This document shows, piece by piece, positions 16,839 through 26,656 of a DNA stretch of 64,000 nucleotides. How positions within the stretch are numbered: the first letter of the stretch is position 1; each line of letters starts with the position of its first letter. The position numbers and the translations under genes were made by a program. Origin of the DNA: Roseivirga sp. UBA6061 (GTDB taxonomy: Bacteria > Bacteroidota > Bacteroidia > Cytophagales > Cyclobacteriaceae); the NCBI GenBank assembly GCA_002427745.1, contig DIYF01000018.1:99294-163293 (forward strand). The letters are read 5' to 3'. The notes under the pieces are model-generated. The model saw only the letters and a program-made list of their open reading frames with translations, was not told where the DNA came from and searched no databases.

Positions 16839-19184
16839 ATGCTTAAAAACTATCTCAGAACCTCTTTTCGCTACCTGGCCAATAACAAGGTCTACACGCT
16901 GATCAATGTGATGGGGCTGGCCGTAGGAATGGCCTGCTTTATGCTCCTGACCATTTTTGTAAAACAGGAGTTCAGTTATGACGAATTTCATAGCAAGAAG
17001 AACCTGATCCACCAGGTATATCTGGCCGACTCCATGCATTTTAATGAGGGCTACCGTGGGGCCACACAGGCTCCGGCCGGCCCGCTGCTGGCTGAGCAGA
17101 TTCCCGAAATCAACAAATATGCACGGATTTTTAAGGAAGCACAGAAAGTAGCTAAAGTGGACAATCAGCGATTTATGATCGACAAGATCGTATATGCTGA
17201 TGATGCCATTTTCGATCTTTTTGACTTTCCATTGTTGTCCACCAAAGGAAGCGAGCTGGAGCTGGAGGTTAATGAGATGGTTATCTCCGAATCTGAGGCC
17301 GAAAAACTCTTTGGCTCGGTGGATGCAGCCATTGGGCAGACGCTGGAAATTGTAGAAATAGGAGAGCTCCTGATTAAGGATGTGTTTGAAGATCTCCCGG
17401 AAAACACGCACCTCGCTTTTGATTATGTGATCTCCTTTAAGATGGCCAACAAACCATTTGAAGGCTGGGGAAATAAGAGTGTTTTTAACTGGGGCTTTCT
17501 AAGCATTTTCAGACTCTATGTAGAACTGACGGACGAGACTGTGGATCCGGCTTTGGTAGAGCCTAAGATCCGGGAGACCCTCTTACCTCATCAGAGTCAG
17601 TACGGAAAGCTGCTTCCGCTTACAGATATCTACTTCTCCGATATGAATATCTACGGCAAGAAGGGAAATAGACAATACATGCAACTCTACCTGGGTATTG
17701 CTGTGCTCATTCTCATCGTAGCTTCTGTCAACTATATGAACCTGGCCACAGCCAGGCTCAACAAACGATCGAAGGAAGTGGGGATCCGAAAAACCGTAGG
17801 AGGCAACCGCTCACAGATTTTGAGACAGTTTTTGGTAGAGGCCATGCTCATTTCCTTTGCCGCCCTGGTGCTGTCGGTATGTCTGGCAGAACTATCTCTT
17901 CCTTTTATAGCCCAGCTAATCGGAAAACCACTCGACATCAACTACCTGGACCCCACAGTCCTTTCTTTCATGCTGCTATGTGGCGGTGTAGTAGGGCTGG
18001 TTTCAGGGCTCTATCCGGCACTTTACCTTTCGCGGTTTAATCCGGTTCAGATTCTTTCCGGAAAGACCATAGGAAACCGAAAGTTCTCTTTCAGACAAGT
18101 ACTGGTAGGTTTTCAGTTCTTCACCTGCCTTGGTTTGATGACGGCCACGCTCATCATTTTCCAACAATTCAAGCATATGCAGCAGCTGGACAAGGGGTTT
18201 GACGATGAGCAGATCATCACGGTTAGTCTCAAAGACAAGAACCTTCAGAAGAACTACAAGGCCTTTAAGGCTGAGCTTTCTCAGAATGCGGCTATCAGGG
18301 ATGTGACGGGTACCTCTTTCCATGTCTTTTCTCAGAGCAGCAGCTTTTATGTGGAGCCGGAAGGTTTGAAGGGAGACCGGCCCGTGAAGCTCATGACCGT
18401 AGAGCGCAACTTCCTGACTAACCTGGGAATTGACCTGGTGGAAGGAGAAGACTTCAACCAGGGAAATGATGAACTGAATAGTCGGGCGATGCTGGTCAAT
18501 GAGATTGCCGCTGAAGAGTTCAAATGGGATGAACCGATCGGTAAGAAGATTCTGAGTTACAAGGTCACAGGAGTTACCAGCGACTTCCTGTTTGGCAGTG
18601 CCAAGGATGCCATTGAACCTCTGATGATCATTGCAAAGCCCGATGGTTTCGAACACGCTTTCATTAAGGTGGCTAGTAATGACATGCGCAGTGTGCTAAA
18701 AGACATAGAGAAAACATTCAATAAGTTTTCAGAATCTTATCCCTTTGACTACAGCTTTTTGGACGATGATTTTGCTGCCAAATACAAGAAAGAGCAAACA
18801 CTCTCTGAAGTATTCACAGTATTCAGCGTGCTGGCTATTTTTGTTGCCGGGTTGGGTATCCTCGGGCTTTCTATCTACATCGCTGAGCAGCGTACTAAGG
18901 AGATAGGCATCAGACGAGTCTTAGGTGCCAAAACTGTGAATATCATCTGGCTGCTGAACAAAGGTACAACCGTGCTAATCGCCATAGTGGCCATAGTGGC
19001 CTTACCCTCTGTACACCTCATTATGTCATCCTGGGTAGAAGGCTTTGCCAACAGAATTCAGTTAAACCTGTCTGTTTATCTGCTGCCCCTTACCGGACTG
19101 GTATTGATGATCTGGCTCATCTTGCTGAATCAGTCTTTCAAATCAGCCAGACAAAACCCGGTCAAAGCACTCAGAACAGAATAA
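16839..19184 (+). CDS. ABC permease 4 (operon 2, subfamily A)
   Basis: 781 residues, 39 bp after permease 3, the widest gap inside operon 2; no promoter-like element was seen in it. N-terminus MLKNYLRTSFRYLANNKVYT; TM1 GLAVGMACFMLLTIFV. Coupling motifs are RSKEVGIRKTVGG near 309 and QRTKEIGIRRVLGA near 684, the latter with RR instead of RK. It shares YLADSMHFNEGY, SFLDDDFAAKYKKEQTLSEVF and GLGILGLSIYIAE with permeases 2 and 3. C-tail NPVKALRTE. The periplasmic region between TM1 and TM2 is acidic and shows the usual NExAAExxxxDEPIGKK pattern in the second half. Confidence 0.95.
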   Translation: MLKNYLRTSFRYLANNKVYTLINVMGLAVGMACFMLLTIFVKQEFSYDEFHSKKNLIHQVYLADSMHFNEGYRGATQAPAGPLLAEQIPEINKYARIFKEAQKVAKVDNQRFMIDKIVYADDAIFDLFDFPLLSTKGSELELEVNEMVISESEAEKLFGSVDAAIGQTLEIVEIGELLIKDVFEDLPENTHLAFDYVISFKMANKPFEGWGNKSVFNWGFLSIFRLYVELTDETVDPALVEPKIRETLLPHQSQYGKLLPLTDIYFSDMNIYGKKGNRQYMQLYLGIAVLILIVASVNYMNLATARLNKRSKEVGIRKTVGGNRSQILRQFLVEAMLISFAALVLSVCLAELSLPFIAQLIGKPLDINYLDPTVLSFMLLCGGVVGLVSGLYPALYLSRFNPVQILSGKTIGNRKFSFRQVLVGFQFFTCLGLMTATLIIFQQFKHMQQLDKGFDDEQIITVSLKDKNLQKNYKAFKAELSQNAAIRDVTGTSFHVFSQSSSFYVEPEGLKGDRPVKLMTVERNFLTNLGIDLVEGEDFNQGNDELNSRAMLVNEIAAEEFKWDEPIGKKILSYKVTGVTSDFLFGSAKDAIEPLMIIAKPDGFEHAFIKVASNDMRSVLKDIEKTFNKFSESYPFDYSFLDDDFAAKYKKEQTLSEVFTVFSVLAIFVAGLGILGLSIYIAEQRTKEIGIRRVLGAKTVNIIWLLNKGTTVLIAIVAIVALPSVHLIMSSWVEGFANRIQLNLSVYLLPLTGLVLMIWLILLNQSFKSARQNPVKALRTE

Positions 19185-19196
19185 ACTCAAAGTATC

Positions 19197-21590
19197 ATGT
19201 TCAAAAACTACCTTAACATAGCAACCCGAAATCTCGGCAGACAAAGGGTCTATTCTTTCATCAATATTATAGGCCTGTCCGTGGGGATTATGGCCTGTAT
19301 TATTATCCTCCTCTACGTTCAGAATGAGTCTTCCTATGAGAAGTTCTATCCTGAGGCGGATAAGATATTGCGGGTTACCACGCATTATGAAACTTCCGGC
19401 AATGCCAATAAAATCGCCATTACGCCCAAGGAGGTAGTAGAAGCCTCCGTGAACCAAATTCCTGAAACGGCCAAGGCCACCCTGGTTTTCGACTGGCGTG
19501 TGGGCAGAGAAATACTGACCCGCTATGGTGATAAGGCCTTTACGGAAACCGAAGTGTTTTTTGCGGATTCCAGCTTCTTTAAGGTCTTCCAGCATCGTTT
19601 TCTGGAGGGGGACCCTGAAACGGCCCTGGTAGAACCAAATGTATTGGTGGTTACCGAATCCACAGCGCTCAAGTACTTTGATCGTACAGAGAACATCGTA
19701 GGTCAGGTGCTCAATGCCAATGGTACCGACTATAAGGTCACCGGACTGATAGAAGATATTCCCGGCAATACTTCCTTGAGATTCAACTTTGTATTCTCTG
19801 CAGCCACATTGGGAAGACAGCTTAACTCCACAGGCTGGTTTCCTATGAACTATTTTACCTATGTGGTGCTGAACGACAATGCTTCGCCCGAGACCTATGT
19901 TGAAAAGCTCAACAAGATACTGGATGATGATATAGGAGAGGGGTTGAGAGCTTCCGGCACTACCATGTTCTATGAGACACAGCCCTTAACGGAAATGCAC
20001 TTCAGTACTGAGCTGGGAGCTGATTATCCACAGAAGGTAAGCAAGAGCCTTATCTATTCACTACTGGCTATCGCAGTGTTTATTCTGCTGATAGCCTGTA
20101 TCAATTACATTAATCTGAGCACTGCCAAATCTGAGCGCAGGGCCAAAGAGGTAGGCCTGCGCAAGGTTATGGGGGCTGTGAGGCGACAGCTGATCTTCCA
20201 GTTTTACGCAGAAACCATGATGCTCACTACACTGGCGGTTGTGCTGGGCGTGGTGCTGGCGGAGGTTTCTCTGCCTGTTTTTAATCAGATCGCCAGTACA
20301 ACGCTGGATATTCAGTATTTCGGCAATCCGTATTTTATCCCGGCCTCCGTTGGCTTTATCCTGTTTGTCAGCCTGGTTTCCGGAAGCTATCCTGCTACTT
20401 TCCTTTCTTCATTTCAGCCGGTAAAAGTGCTGAAAGGTACTCATCAGATAAAAGGAGGTAATCTGTTTCGCAGGGTATTGGTTACCATACAGTTTTCGGT
20501 CAGCGTCTTCCTCATTGTCGGCACGCTGATCATTTACAATCAGCTGAGTTTTATGCAATCCAAAGAGATGGGGTATGATGCTGAACAGATTGTCTATACG
20601 AAACTACCAGACCGGACCACCCGCAATAACTATGATGCCCTGAAGGCTGGTTTTGAATCGATCACCGGTGTTGAAAATGTGACCTATTCCAATAATATGA
20701 TCAGCGATGTGAAGTCTGGCTGGTCTGCCATTATGGAAGGATTACCCAGTGATGTGACTATCTCTTTCAGAGGCATGAATGGAGATCAGGACTTCCTGGA
20801 GACATTTGGCCTTGAGCTGGTGGCGGGAGAGAGCTATCAGAACAAGTCGAACTGGAAAACGGAAATATTTTACCTGTTAAACGAAACAGGAGTAGAGGCC
20901 CTGGGGCTGACCCCGGAAGAGGCCATTGGCAAGAGGTTTGGTCTTTACAGTGAAATGATGGGTACCATCGTGGGGGTAGTAAAAGACTTTCACCTGGCCA
21001 GTCTTCATCAGAAAATCGATCCGATTGCCGTTTATACCGGTCCCGATAATTATATGAACCTGCTCTTTGCCCGTGTAAACACGCAGCGCATGGAGGCTGT
21101 GCTGGCCCAAATGGAGCAAAAGTGGGAAGAACTTAATCCGCATCGTCCTTTTGAACCAGAGTTTCTGGATGGTAGCATTCAACAGATGTATGAATCAGAG
21201 CAGCGGCTTGGCAATATCATCCTGATTTTCACCACCCTGGCCATTTCCATCGGCTGTCTGGGGCTCTTCGGCCTGGCTTCGTACATGGCAGAAAAGAAAA
21301 CCAAAGAAATTGGTATCAGAAAGGTACTGGGAGCCGATGTATCCCGCATCATCCTTATGCTTTCAAGAGAATACGTCAGGATTATCATCATTTCAAACCT
21401 CATTGCTTGGCCGCTTGCCTACTACGCTATGAGCCGATGGCTGGAGGGCTTTGCTTTCCGGGTAGAAATCAGCTGGCAGCTCTTTTTAGTAGCCGGACTG
21501 GCCACCGCTCTGGTAGCTTTACTCACCGTTTCGTTCCAGTCAGTCAAAGCCGCTGTGACTAACCCGGCAAAGGCCCTGAGAACAGAGTAA
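19197..21590 (+). CDS. ABC permease 5 (operon 2)
   Basis: 797 residues, 12 bp after permease 4. N-terminus MFKNYLNIATRNLGRQRVYS; TM1 GLSVGIMACIIILLYV. Coupling motifs are RRAKEVGLRKVMGA near 313 and KKTKEIGIRKVLGA near 699. The second periplasmic domain keeps IVGVVKDFHLASLHQKIDP and PFEPEFLDGSIQQMYESEQRLG. The last helices follow the WPLAYYAMSRWLEGFAFRVEIS pattern also found in permease 8, which is the nearest relative by eye although it belongs to operon 3. C-tail NPAKALRTE. No catalytic or nucleotide-binding motif is present, as expected for a permease subunit. Confidence 0.95.
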   Translation: MFKNYLNIATRNLGRQRVYSFINIIGLSVGIMACIIILLYVQNESSYEKFYPEADKILRVTTHYETSGNANKIAITPKEVVEASVNQIPETAKATLVFDWRVGREILTRYGDKAFTETEVFFADSSFFKVFQHRFLEGDPETALVEPNVLVVTESTALKYFDRTENIVGQVLNANGTDYKVTGLIEDIPGNTSLRFNFVFSAATLGRQLNSTGWFPMNYFTYVVLNDNASPETYVEKLNKILDDDIGEGLRASGTTMFYETQPLTEMHFSTELGADYPQKVSKSLIYSLLAIAVFILLIACINYINLSTAKSERRAKEVGLRKVMGAVRRQLIFQFYAETMMLTTLAVVLGVVLAEVSLPVFNQIASTTLDIQYFGNPYFIPASVGFILFVSLVSGSYPATFLSSFQPVKVLKGTHQIKGGNLFRRVLVTIQFSVSVFLIVGTLIIYNQLSFMQSKEMGYDAEQIVYTKLPDRTTRNNYDALKAGFESITGVENVTYSNNMISDVKSGWSAIMEGLPSDVTISFRGMNGDQDFLETFGLELVAGESYQNKSNWKTEIFYLLNETGVEALGLTPEEAIGKRFGLYSEMMGTIVGVVKDFHLASLHQKIDPIAVYTGPDNYMNLLFARVNTQRMEAVLAQMEQKWEELNPHRPFEPEFLDGSIQQMYESEQRLGNIILIFTTLAISIGCLGLFGLASYMAEKKTKEIGIRKVLGADVSRIILMLSREYVRIIIISNLIAWPLAYYAMSRWLEGFAFRVEISWQLFLVAGLATALVALLTVSFQSVKAAVTNPAKALRTE

Positions 21591-21611
21591 CATTCATTAA
21601 ACCACAAACTT

Positions 21612-23963
21612 ATGCTACGATTTATCAGATTAGGTTTCAGAAGTTTAAAGCGTGAACGCTTTTTTGCCAGTGTCAACCTGGCCGGACTTAGCCTAGGCAT
21701 GTTTTGCTTTCTGGTCACTGCACTTTACGTGCGTGACGAGCTGCTGCATGACAAATGGCATGAGAACGGTGACAATATCTACCGGGCACGCATAGAATTC
21801 AATCGGGGAAATGGAGCCGTTTTTAACCTCTTTCCATCTATTAACATCGTAGATGGCCTGAAAGAGGAAAGCCCGGGGGTGCTGGATGCCGTTAATATCA
21901 GCCTGGCAGAAACCGAGCACTACCTTGTGGGACAAGACCGGTTTGAAACCAAAAGGTTCCATTATTCGCAACCGGCTCTCTTCAATATGTTTGATTTTGG
22001 TCTGCGACTGGGAGATGAAAAGACAGCTCTGGAGCCCGGTAAAAACGTGGTAATCTCTGATGAACTGGCCAGAAAACATTTTGGGGGTGAGAACCCGCTG
22101 GGGCAGTTCATTGAAATTGAAGAAAAAGGAAAATATAAGGTCACCGGGGTGCTGGCACCTATTCCCAGTCAGTCGCATCTTCAGTTTGAAATGATTGTGC
22201 CGATTGACTTTACAGAGGGCATGTACAAAGGGGCAAAAGACAATTGGGTAACCGGCTCGGGACTCAATTACTTTCTGCTGAGAGATGGTTACAGCCCTGA
22301 AAAGCTAAAGGAAGATGTGGTGCGGCTTCTTGAAAAGCATGAAGCCAGAGAGTATGGTGAAATGTATGCCTTCGCCCGTTTCTCTGAGATGTATATGGGG
22401 GGGAGCCTCATGCGTAATGCTGCTACCAATATGTTCGGAGGACAGATGAAGTATGTCTATATCTTCTCGGTGATAGGTGTATTGATCTTAGTGGTAGCCT
22501 GCTTTAACTATATCAATCTTACTACCGCCCGTTCCTTTGCCAGAGCCAGAGAGATAGGTGTGAGAAAAATAATAGGAGCCAGCCGGTCCCGCCTGGTGCT
22601 GAGACAGATGGGAGAGACCTTTTTCCTGTCAGTGCTGGCCCTGACGCTGGCCCTGATCTCTCTGGAGCTAAGCCTTAACAAAATCAACCAGGTAATAGGC
22701 AAGGAGCTTGATATTAATATCATTAACGATCCGCAGGTGGTCTTTCTGCCGCTGGGGCTTTTGATGATCGTTGTACTCATCTCGGGAATCTACCCTGCTG
22801 TGACAGCCAGCACATTCAATCTGTCAGCGGTGCTGAAGGGAAATAATCCTAAGTCCAATGTGAGTTTTCTCAGAAAAACACTGGTGGTATTACAATTCGT
22901 GATTTGTGCGGGATTGCTGTCAGGAGCCCTGGTCATAAGAGGGCAGGCCAAATATATGGTCAACATGGACTTGGGCTATAATGCCCAAAACATCCTGAGC
23001 TTTGATATGACCAAAGACGGTGTTTACGGCAAATACAAAGAGATAAGAGCAGAGCTGGAGAAGATTCCGCAAATTTCTAAGGTCACCGGGTCACCCATGC
23101 CCGACCTGACTTCTGTCATGTTCTTTGAGAAAGACGGAGAGGGCAATGAAATCAGTCTGTCACCTTTTTATGGAACGGCAGATAAGGATTTCAACGAACT
23201 GTTTGAACTGGAAATCGTCATGGGCACAGATTTTAGCGGAGTACCCGCGTCTGAGCTTAGCCGGGCTACCTTGCTTAATGAGACTGCCGTGAAGCAGTTG
23301 GGCTGGGAAGACCCGATTGGTAAAAAACTGGAAGGCCTGGTTGTAGTGGGGGTTATGAAAGACTTCAGATTCCGGTCTGCTAAAAGTAAGGTGGATCCCG
23401 CTATGATTGTTTATCATGGCACTGAGCATCACAATATGCAGTTCAGGTTCAGAGAGGGAGATCGGGAAGCCGTGTTGACACAGGTAGAAGCAGTCTGGGA
23501 CCAGTTTGCCCCGAACGAACCTTTTGAATACGATGAGATCAGCAGCTTCTTCGCAGGCTCTTATCACCGTGAGGAAAATCTGGTGCGAATCTTCGATCTG
23601 CTCACGGTATTTTTGGTAATAGTGGCCTTTCTGGGACTCTTCGCTCTGTCTACTTTCGAAAGTCAGTTAAGGGAAAAAGAGATTGGCATCAGAAAAGTGT
23701 TAGGTGCTACCTATGCTAACCTGATCTCCACACTTAACCGAAGGTTTATGGCCCTTATTCTCATTGCGATTGGTGCTTCCGTTCCGCTGAGCTATGGCCT
23801 GATCAAACAATGGCTGGACGACTTTCCGTACCGTATAGAATCGACCGTTCCCTATTTTACCGGGGCCCTCGTGTCAATTGTGATACTGGCCTCACTGCTG
23901 CTGAGTATTCATGGCTATTTGAATTCGCGTAAGAACCCGGCAACTGTACTCAGAAATCAATAG
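21612..23963 (+). CDS. ABC permease 6 (operon 2)
   Basis: 783 residues, 21 bp after permease 5. The N-terminus MLRFIRLGFRSLKRERFFASVNLAGLSLGMFCFLVTALYV lacks the MLKNYLK start of most copies. Coupling motifs are RAREIGVRKIIGA near 311 and QLREKEIGIRKVLGA near 687. The second periplasmic domain shows NETAVKQLGWEDPIGKKL and VVGVMKDFRFRSA. The helix before the second coupling loop reads VAFLGLFALSTFES rather than SCLGLFGLA, and the C-tail is NPATVLRNQ. It has no close partner in the window and looks like one of the more isolated branches. The next gene starts only 3 bp downstream, so they are probably translationally coupled. Confidence 0.95.
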   Translation: MLRFIRLGFRSLKRERFFASVNLAGLSLGMFCFLVTALYVRDELLHDKWHENGDNIYRARIEFNRGNGAVFNLFPSINIVDGLKEESPGVLDAVNISLAETEHYLVGQDRFETKRFHYSQPALFNMFDFGLRLGDEKTALEPGKNVVISDELARKHFGGENPLGQFIEIEEKGKYKVTGVLAPIPSQSHLQFEMIVPIDFTEGMYKGAKDNWVTGSGLNYFLLRDGYSPEKLKEDVVRLLEKHEAREYGEMYAFARFSEMYMGGSLMRNAATNMFGGQMKYVYIFSVIGVLILVVACFNYINLTTARSFARAREIGVRKIIGASRSRLVLRQMGETFFLSVLALTLALISLELSLNKINQVIGKELDINIINDPQVVFLPLGLLMIVVLISGIYPAVTASTFNLSAVLKGNNPKSNVSFLRKTLVVLQFVICAGLLSGALVIRGQAKYMVNMDLGYNAQNILSFDMTKDGVYGKYKEIRAELEKIPQISKVTGSPMPDLTSVMFFEKDGEGNEISLSPFYGTADKDFNELFELEIVMGTDFSGVPASELSRATLLNETAVKQLGWEDPIGKKLEGLVVVGVMKDFRFRSAKSKVDPAMIVYHGTEHHNMQFRFREGDREAVLTQVEAVWDQFAPNEPFEYDEISSFFAGSYHREENLVRIFDLLTVFLVIVAFLGLFALSTFESQLREKEIGIRKVLGATYANLISTLNRRFMALILIAIGASVPLSYGLIKQWLDDFPYRIESTVPYFTGALVSIVILASLLLSIHGYLNSRKNPATVLRNQ

Positions 23964-23966
23964 ATC

Positions 23967-26342
23967 ATGATCAGGAACTATCTCAAGACCGGTATTCGCA
24001 ACCTGTTCAGACACAAGGGCTATGCCCTGATTAATATTGGCGGCCTGGCCATAGGAATAGCCTCTTGTTTGCTGATCAGCATGTTTGTTAAGGATGAGCT
24101 GACCTATGACCGGCAACATGAGAAGTTTGATCAGATTTACCGGGTTACCACCGTGTCTGAAAGACAGGGCAACAGAACTGAAATGCAGGCTTCGTCATAT
24201 CCCGCTGCAGCAGTCTACAGAGAGCAAATTCCTGAGATCAAAGATTTTACGCGATTAAGAAGAGAAGGGGCTACTATAAAGGCGGGCGAGGAGCTTTTTG
24301 ATGAAAAGAGACTGGTATATGCTGATAATGGTTTGTTCAGAATCTTTGATTTTCAGCTGATTGAAGGGGCTTTTGACGAGAAGTTGAGCGATCCTTCCAC
24401 TGTGGTTATTACAGAACGGGCTGCCCTCAAATATTTTGGCAAAACTAACTGGATAGGCAGGCCTCTGACCATGAATGTGGGAAAGGGTTTTGAAGACTTT
24501 ATCGTTGGGGCTGTGATCGAAAATCATCCGTCCAATTCTTCTTTTGATTTTGATGTGGTGCTGCCCTGGACCAAATTCACGACCATATTGGATGCCTGGT
24601 CACTGGCACAGTGGTTTATTACGCCAGCCGATTCCTTTGTTGAAGTACAGGAAGGCGTAGACCCTCAGGTGGTTATCGATAAGATGAAAGAGGTACGCTG
24701 GGCCAGCAACCCCGGGGAAGAGGGTATGGCTGCCTATGCCAAACAAAGTCATAATGAGTTACTGCCGCTCAGTGAGGTACACTGGAACACAAGGGGTAAC
24801 TCCGGTGATATTCGTCAGTCCTACATCCTCTCGGGGATAGCGATTCTCATTCTGATCATCGCTTGTTTTAATTTTGCCAATCTCACCATTGTCAACTCTG
24901 CCAAAAGAGCAAAAGAGGTGGGGGTACGCAAAACCATTGGTGCCGGTAAAAGTCAGCTGATCTCTCAGTTTATGGCTGAGGCCATCATCATCAGCGTCAT
25001 CTCTTTTTTACTGGGCATTGTCCTGGCAGAATTAGCCATGCCCTTCTTTGAGCAGGTGACGCAAAAGAATTTTACCCGTAATATCCTGGACGATCAGGGC
25101 TTGCTGCTCCTTTCTTTCCTCGGAGTGCTACTGGCCTCTTTGTTGTCCGTGGTTTATCCGTCCTTTATTCTTTCAAGACTGCGTGTGGTCAATGTCTTCA
25201 AAGGTCATGTGAGGCTGGGAGGCAAGCGCTATCTGACCAAATCCATGGTCACGTTTCAGTTCTTACTGGCGATGGTTTTCATTACGGTCACCGTAAGTCT
25301 CAATCGTCAGCACGCATTTCTGATCACAAAAGACAAGGGATACAACGATGAAAACCTCATTCGTCTGAAGTTGCCCTCTACGGGTTCAGAAGCTGTGGCT
25401 TTGAGGTTTAAGCAGGCGTTTTCGGCCAATACGCATATTCTGTCAACAGGAGCAGTGAGTGACCTCAATGAAATGATGAGGCTGGAGAATGCCGATGGAG
25501 AGCAGGACTGGATGGTCACGGGCTTTGCTACACCAGATTACATAAAGACCATAGGGGTGAAGCTGATAGAAGGCAGGGAACTGACCGCTGAAGACCGACT
25601 GATTGAAGACCCGGCTACTACCAATGTGCTGATCAACGAAATGGCGCTTGAACTTCTGGGACCGGACTATGAAACAGGCAGTACCTTTATGGAAGGCAAG
25701 TTCAGAATTGCAGGTATCATCTCTGATTATCAACTGTTTTCGGCCAAAGTTCCTGATCGTGCTATGATGCTCAGGGCCAACCCAAGGGCCGGTAACAATT
25801 TCTTCCTCAACAATGTGCTGATCAGGTATCAGCCGGGAAATCTGGCAACCTTACTGGCTGAGATAGAGGCTACCTGGAAAGACATTCTTCCTGAAGAACC
25901 TTTCCAATACACCTTTATGGATGTATTCAATGAAAATCAATACAAAAAGGAAGCGCTGTGGAGCCAAACGCTCAATTATGCTTCCAGCCTGGCGATAGCC
26001 GTTTCTATTATGGGCCTGCTCGGGCTTGTAGGACTTACAGCCACGCAGAAAAAGAAAGAAGTGAGCATCCGTAAGGTGCTGGGGGCTTCGGTCACCCGAC
26101 TGGTAATGCTGCTTAACCAGGGCTTTACCGGCCTGTTGCTACTGGCTATACTGCTCTCAGTACCGATCGCCTATTACCTGATAGACCTGTTTCTGCAGGA
26201 CTACATCAACAGAATGGAAATCACGGCATGGCTGTTCATTATTCCCACCTTTATCACCTTTTTGGTGGTCTGGCTTACCGTATCTTCTATTACCTTCCGG
26301 TCTGCCAGACAAAACCCGGTTGATACATTGAGATATGAATAA
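23967..26342 (+). CDS. ABC permease 7 (last gene of operon 2, subfamily B)
   Basis: 791 residues, 3 bp after permease 6. N-terminus MIRNYLKTGIRNLFRHKGYALINIGGLAIGIASCLLISMFVKDELTYDR, clearly the subfamily also containing permeases 10, 11, 12 and 20 (HKGY-x-x-IN, GIA-x-CLLI, VKDELT). Coupling motifs are RAKEVGVRKTIGA near 313 and KKKEVSIRKVLGA near 694 (Ser in place of the central Gly). The first periplasmic domain has the subfamily signature ENHPSNSSFDFDVVLPW. The VVKDFHF motif of the second domain is altered to IISDYQLFSAKV. C-tail NPVDTLRYE. It is followed by a terminator-like hairpin and a 314-bp gap. Confidence 0.95.
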   Translation: MIRNYLKTGIRNLFRHKGYALINIGGLAIGIASCLLISMFVKDELTYDRQHEKFDQIYRVTTVSERQGNRTEMQASSYPAAAVYREQIPEIKDFTRLRREGATIKAGEELFDEKRLVYADNGLFRIFDFQLIEGAFDEKLSDPSTVVITERAALKYFGKTNWIGRPLTMNVGKGFEDFIVGAVIENHPSNSSFDFDVVLPWTKFTTILDAWSLAQWFITPADSFVEVQEGVDPQVVIDKMKEVRWASNPGEEGMAAYAKQSHNELLPLSEVHWNTRGNSGDIRQSYILSGIAILILIIACFNFANLTIVNSAKRAKEVGVRKTIGAGKSQLISQFMAEAIIISVISFLLGIVLAELAMPFFEQVTQKNFTRNILDDQGLLLLSFLGVLLASLLSVVYPSFILSRLRVVNVFKGHVRLGGKRYLTKSMVTFQFLLAMVFITVTVSLNRQHAFLITKDKGYNDENLIRLKLPSTGSEAVALRFKQAFSANTHILSTGAVSDLNEMMRLENADGEQDWMVTGFATPDYIKTIGVKLIEGRELTAEDRLIEDPATTNVLINEMALELLGPDYETGSTFMEGKFRIAGIISDYQLFSAKVPDRAMMLRANPRAGNNFFLNNVLIRYQPGNLATLLAEIEATWKDILPEEPFQYTFMDVFNENQYKKEALWSQTLNYASSLAIAVSIMGLLGLVGLTATQKKKEVSIRKVLGASVTRLVMLLNQGFTGLLLLAILLSVPIAYYLIDLFLQDYINRMEITAWLFIIPTFITFLVVWLTVSSITFRSARQNPVDTLRYE

Positions 26343-26350
26343 GCCTTATC

Positions 26351-26377
26351 GGCTTGACCACTTTGCGCGGTCAGGCC
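26351..26377 (+). terminator. Hairpin after permease 7
   Basis: GGCTTGACC and GGTCAGGCC form a 9-bp stem (one G-U pair) around a 9-nt loop, 8 bp after the stop codon. No U-tract follows, so intrinsic termination is uncertain; its position at the end of operon 2 supports a transcript-end role. Confidence 0.5.
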
Positions 26378-26510
26378 AGGCGCCTGTTCTATAGACAAGA
26401 CTCTGTTGCTTCCGCTTTCCAATACTCAGGCAGTGAAGCAGTTGAAAGCCGGCCGCCCCTGAACGGGAGGCAGGTTGTACACCCTTCAGGTATCGTAAGC
26501 GCTAACCTAC

Positions 26511-26545
26511 AGTCCGCCAGCGAACAGTACAGTTCGGAGGCGACC
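26511..26545 (+). promoter_or_regulatory. Paired palindromic activator sites (UAS) of operon 3
   Basis: Primary site AGTCCG-CCAG-CGAACA (26511-26526, centre 26518.5), a GTCCGC-CA-GCGAAC dyad with one mismatch. The degenerate second site GTTCG-GAGG-CGACC (26532-26545, centre 26538.5) is exactly 20 bp on. The primary centre is 80.5 bp upstream of the -24 GG at 26599. The rest of the 314-bp gap (26378-26510) shows nothing I can support; an open frame there has no recognisable domain. Confidence 0.68.
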
Positions 26546-26595
26546 AAGATTCATATATTGAGTGATGTTAAGTTTCTGTAAATGAGTGTTTTAAC

Positions 26596-26613
26596 TTTGG
26601 TATAAGTCTTGAA
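26596..26613 (+). promoter_or_regulatory. Sigma-54-like promoter of permease operon 3
   Basis: TTTGGTATAAGTCTTGAA: -24 GG at 26599-26600 and -12 TTG at 26609-26611, same spacing as the elements at 9435 and 14401. The -12 G is 46 bp from the ATG at 26657. The TTG that could be read as an upstream start codon (26609) is the -12 element itself. Confidence 0.7.
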
Positions 26614-26656
26614 TAGAGACAGGGGAATTCACGAATACCGGTTAACCTTTATTTCC

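Noticed and set aside
26354..26581. Open frame of 75 codons between permeases 7 and 8
   Set aside because: It runs through the hairpin and the UAS pair, has no domain or family resemblance and no start signal.
26609..26656. TTG start giving permease 8 an extra 16 residues
   Set aside because: This TTG is the -12 element; the ATG at 26657 begins the typical MLKTYLK sequence.
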